A DNA stretch of 5,708 nt from Chloroflexota bacterium (GTDB lineage Bacteria > Chloroflexota > Ktedonobacteria > Ktedonobacterales > Ktedonobacteraceae), in assembly GCA_005881295.1 (NCBI GenBank), contig VBHS01000440.1, forward strand, positions 1-5,708. Reading direction: 5' to 3'. The notes beneath the pieces were generated by a model. It was not told the origin of the DNA. It did not search any database and saw nothing but the letters and a program-made list of their open reading frames with translations. Positions 4,940-5,708 of the stretch are shown here, one piece after another. Position 1 is the first letter of the stretch, and each line of letters starts with the position of its first letter. A program made the position numbers and the translations under genes.

Positions 4940-5708
4940 CCCAACCATTTACATTCCACGCGTGTATGAGGCATATAGCTCGCGTCGTCTCCTGGTGCTG
5001 GAGTGGATCGATGGCATCAAAATCAACGACTATGCCCGGCTCGAGGCTGAAGGAATTGACCGCCTGGAAATAGCCAATCGCACCGTTCAATCGTACTTTC
5101 ACCAATTCTTTGAGGAGGGCTTCTTCCATGCCGATCCGCACCCCGGCAACATCTTTGTCAAGCCAGGAACGCTGGGCAAGGTTCCGATCATCGAATTTGT
5201 CGATTTTGGCATGGTTGGCACGATTACCAGCAGCGTGAAACAAGCGATGAAAGACCTGTTTCTCAGTGTGGTGACGCGCGATTCGGAGACGATGGTCCAG
5301 GCCTTGTCCCAGTTAGGGTTTATCGGCAAAGGAGCCAATCTGGCGGCTCTGGAGAGTGGCCTGCGCAGCTTGCTCGAGCAGTTTTATGGCCTGACGCTCG
5401 GGGAGGTCCGCGAGTTGGACTACCCCGAAGTGGCCGAGGAGATCGGGAAGCTGTTGTATGGGCAACCCTTCCAGATTCCGGCGCAGTATGCCTTCCTGGG
5501 CCGGGCTGTCAGCACGCTGATGGGCGTTTCGACAGGGCTGGCGCCCGATTTTAACTTCATTGATTGCGCAACACCCTACGCCCGCAAATTCCTGGGGATT
5601 AACCTGGAGAGTCTGAGACTGACAACGCAGCAGCTCCTCAGCCAGATGTTACAGGCAGTCACCACACTTTTGAGATTGCCGCGCTCGATGGAGCGCATCC
5701 TCACCAAG
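4926..5708 (+). pseudogene. ABC1/UbiB-family atypical kinase, 3' part (runs off the window)
   Basis: This is the continuation of the same gene, shifted by one base relative to the 5' part and open to the window edge. The frame starts at the junction as LFKHDPTIYIPRVYEAYSSR, a good match to the family segment that normally follows the helix-rich EExDY region, and continues with VLEWIDGIKI. The catalytic loop HADPHPGNIF is at 5127-5156 and the metal-binding VDFGMVG at 5199-5219, followed by the usual C-terminal region; the terminal helices lie outside the window. No ribosome site serves a start here, although GGAGGAGGTG (4914-4923) occurs by chance inside the coding sequence. The missing block includes the expected glutamate-rich segment that pairs with the ATP-binding lysine. 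No other stops are seen in over 780 bp, so the damage is a single event. Confidence 0.9.

Noticed and set aside
4920..4945. Programmed +1 frameshift at GTT-C-AAA in the kinase gene, which would even restore VAVK
   Set aside because: A shift would join the two frames but could not supply the roughly 65 missing family residues, and no stimulatory stop-codon or slippery context of a known type is present. A deletion explains both facts.
1..5708. Insertion sequence, CRISPR array, tRNA or rRNA genes
   Set aside because: No transposase-like protein, no regularly spaced repeats and no tRNA/rRNA-like sequence was seen on either strand. The gaps in the genes show no target duplications or inserted sequence.

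Overview
The window carries a small set of oxidoreductase and membrane-quinone/lipid genes. The protein types, moderate GC content, strong AGGAGG-type ribosome sites and an NADH dehydrogenase-like flavoprotein beside a probable SCP2-type gene suggest a free-living, non-proteobacterial soil-type bacterium. My best guess is Chloroflexota of the Ktedonobacteria type. This rests on remembered protein resemblance, not on a marker gene.

Layout: on the minus strand, reading from the left edge, there is a small hypothetical ORF (17-205), a strong hairpin (272-319), a GMC-family FAD oxidoreductase (333-1709), an intergenic hairpin (1793-1841), a short-chain dehydrogenase missing its N-terminal part (1906-2474), an apparently intact type II NADH dehydrogenase-like protein (2661-4061), and a small ORF (4058-4189) that overlaps the dehydrogenase start by ATGA and looks like the two ends of an SCP2-type protein. 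A divergent control region (about 4193-4471) follows. On the plus strand, an ABC1/UbiB-type atypical kinase gene (4472 to the window end) is interrupted by a deletion and frameshift at about 4926-4939.

The dominant observation is that four of the five recognisable genes each lack one block of very roughly 60-70 codons, while the rest of each gene looks healthy. The gaps are in the GMC oxidoreductase (in frame, near 1407-1413), the SDR (between its own ribosome site/start and the NNAG region, near 2466-2472), the SCP2-like gene (near 4105) and the UbiB-like kinase (near 4926-4934, out of frame). Only the NADH dehydrogenase-like gene looks complete. There are no scattered stops or small indels as in old pseudogenes. 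The gaps are therefore either recent clustered deletions or an assembly/sequence-processing artefact, and reads spanning each junction would decide.

If the genes were whole, the NADH dehydrogenase-like flavoprotein, the SCP2-like lipid-binding protein and the UbiB-like kinase would form a divergent neighbourhood around membrane quinone or lipid metabolism. The SDR and GMC enzymes would form a separate sugar/alcohol oxidation pair. A shared sequence motif lies 60-75 bp upstream of both the SDR and the SCP2-NADH dehydrogenase transcription units and may be a common control site.
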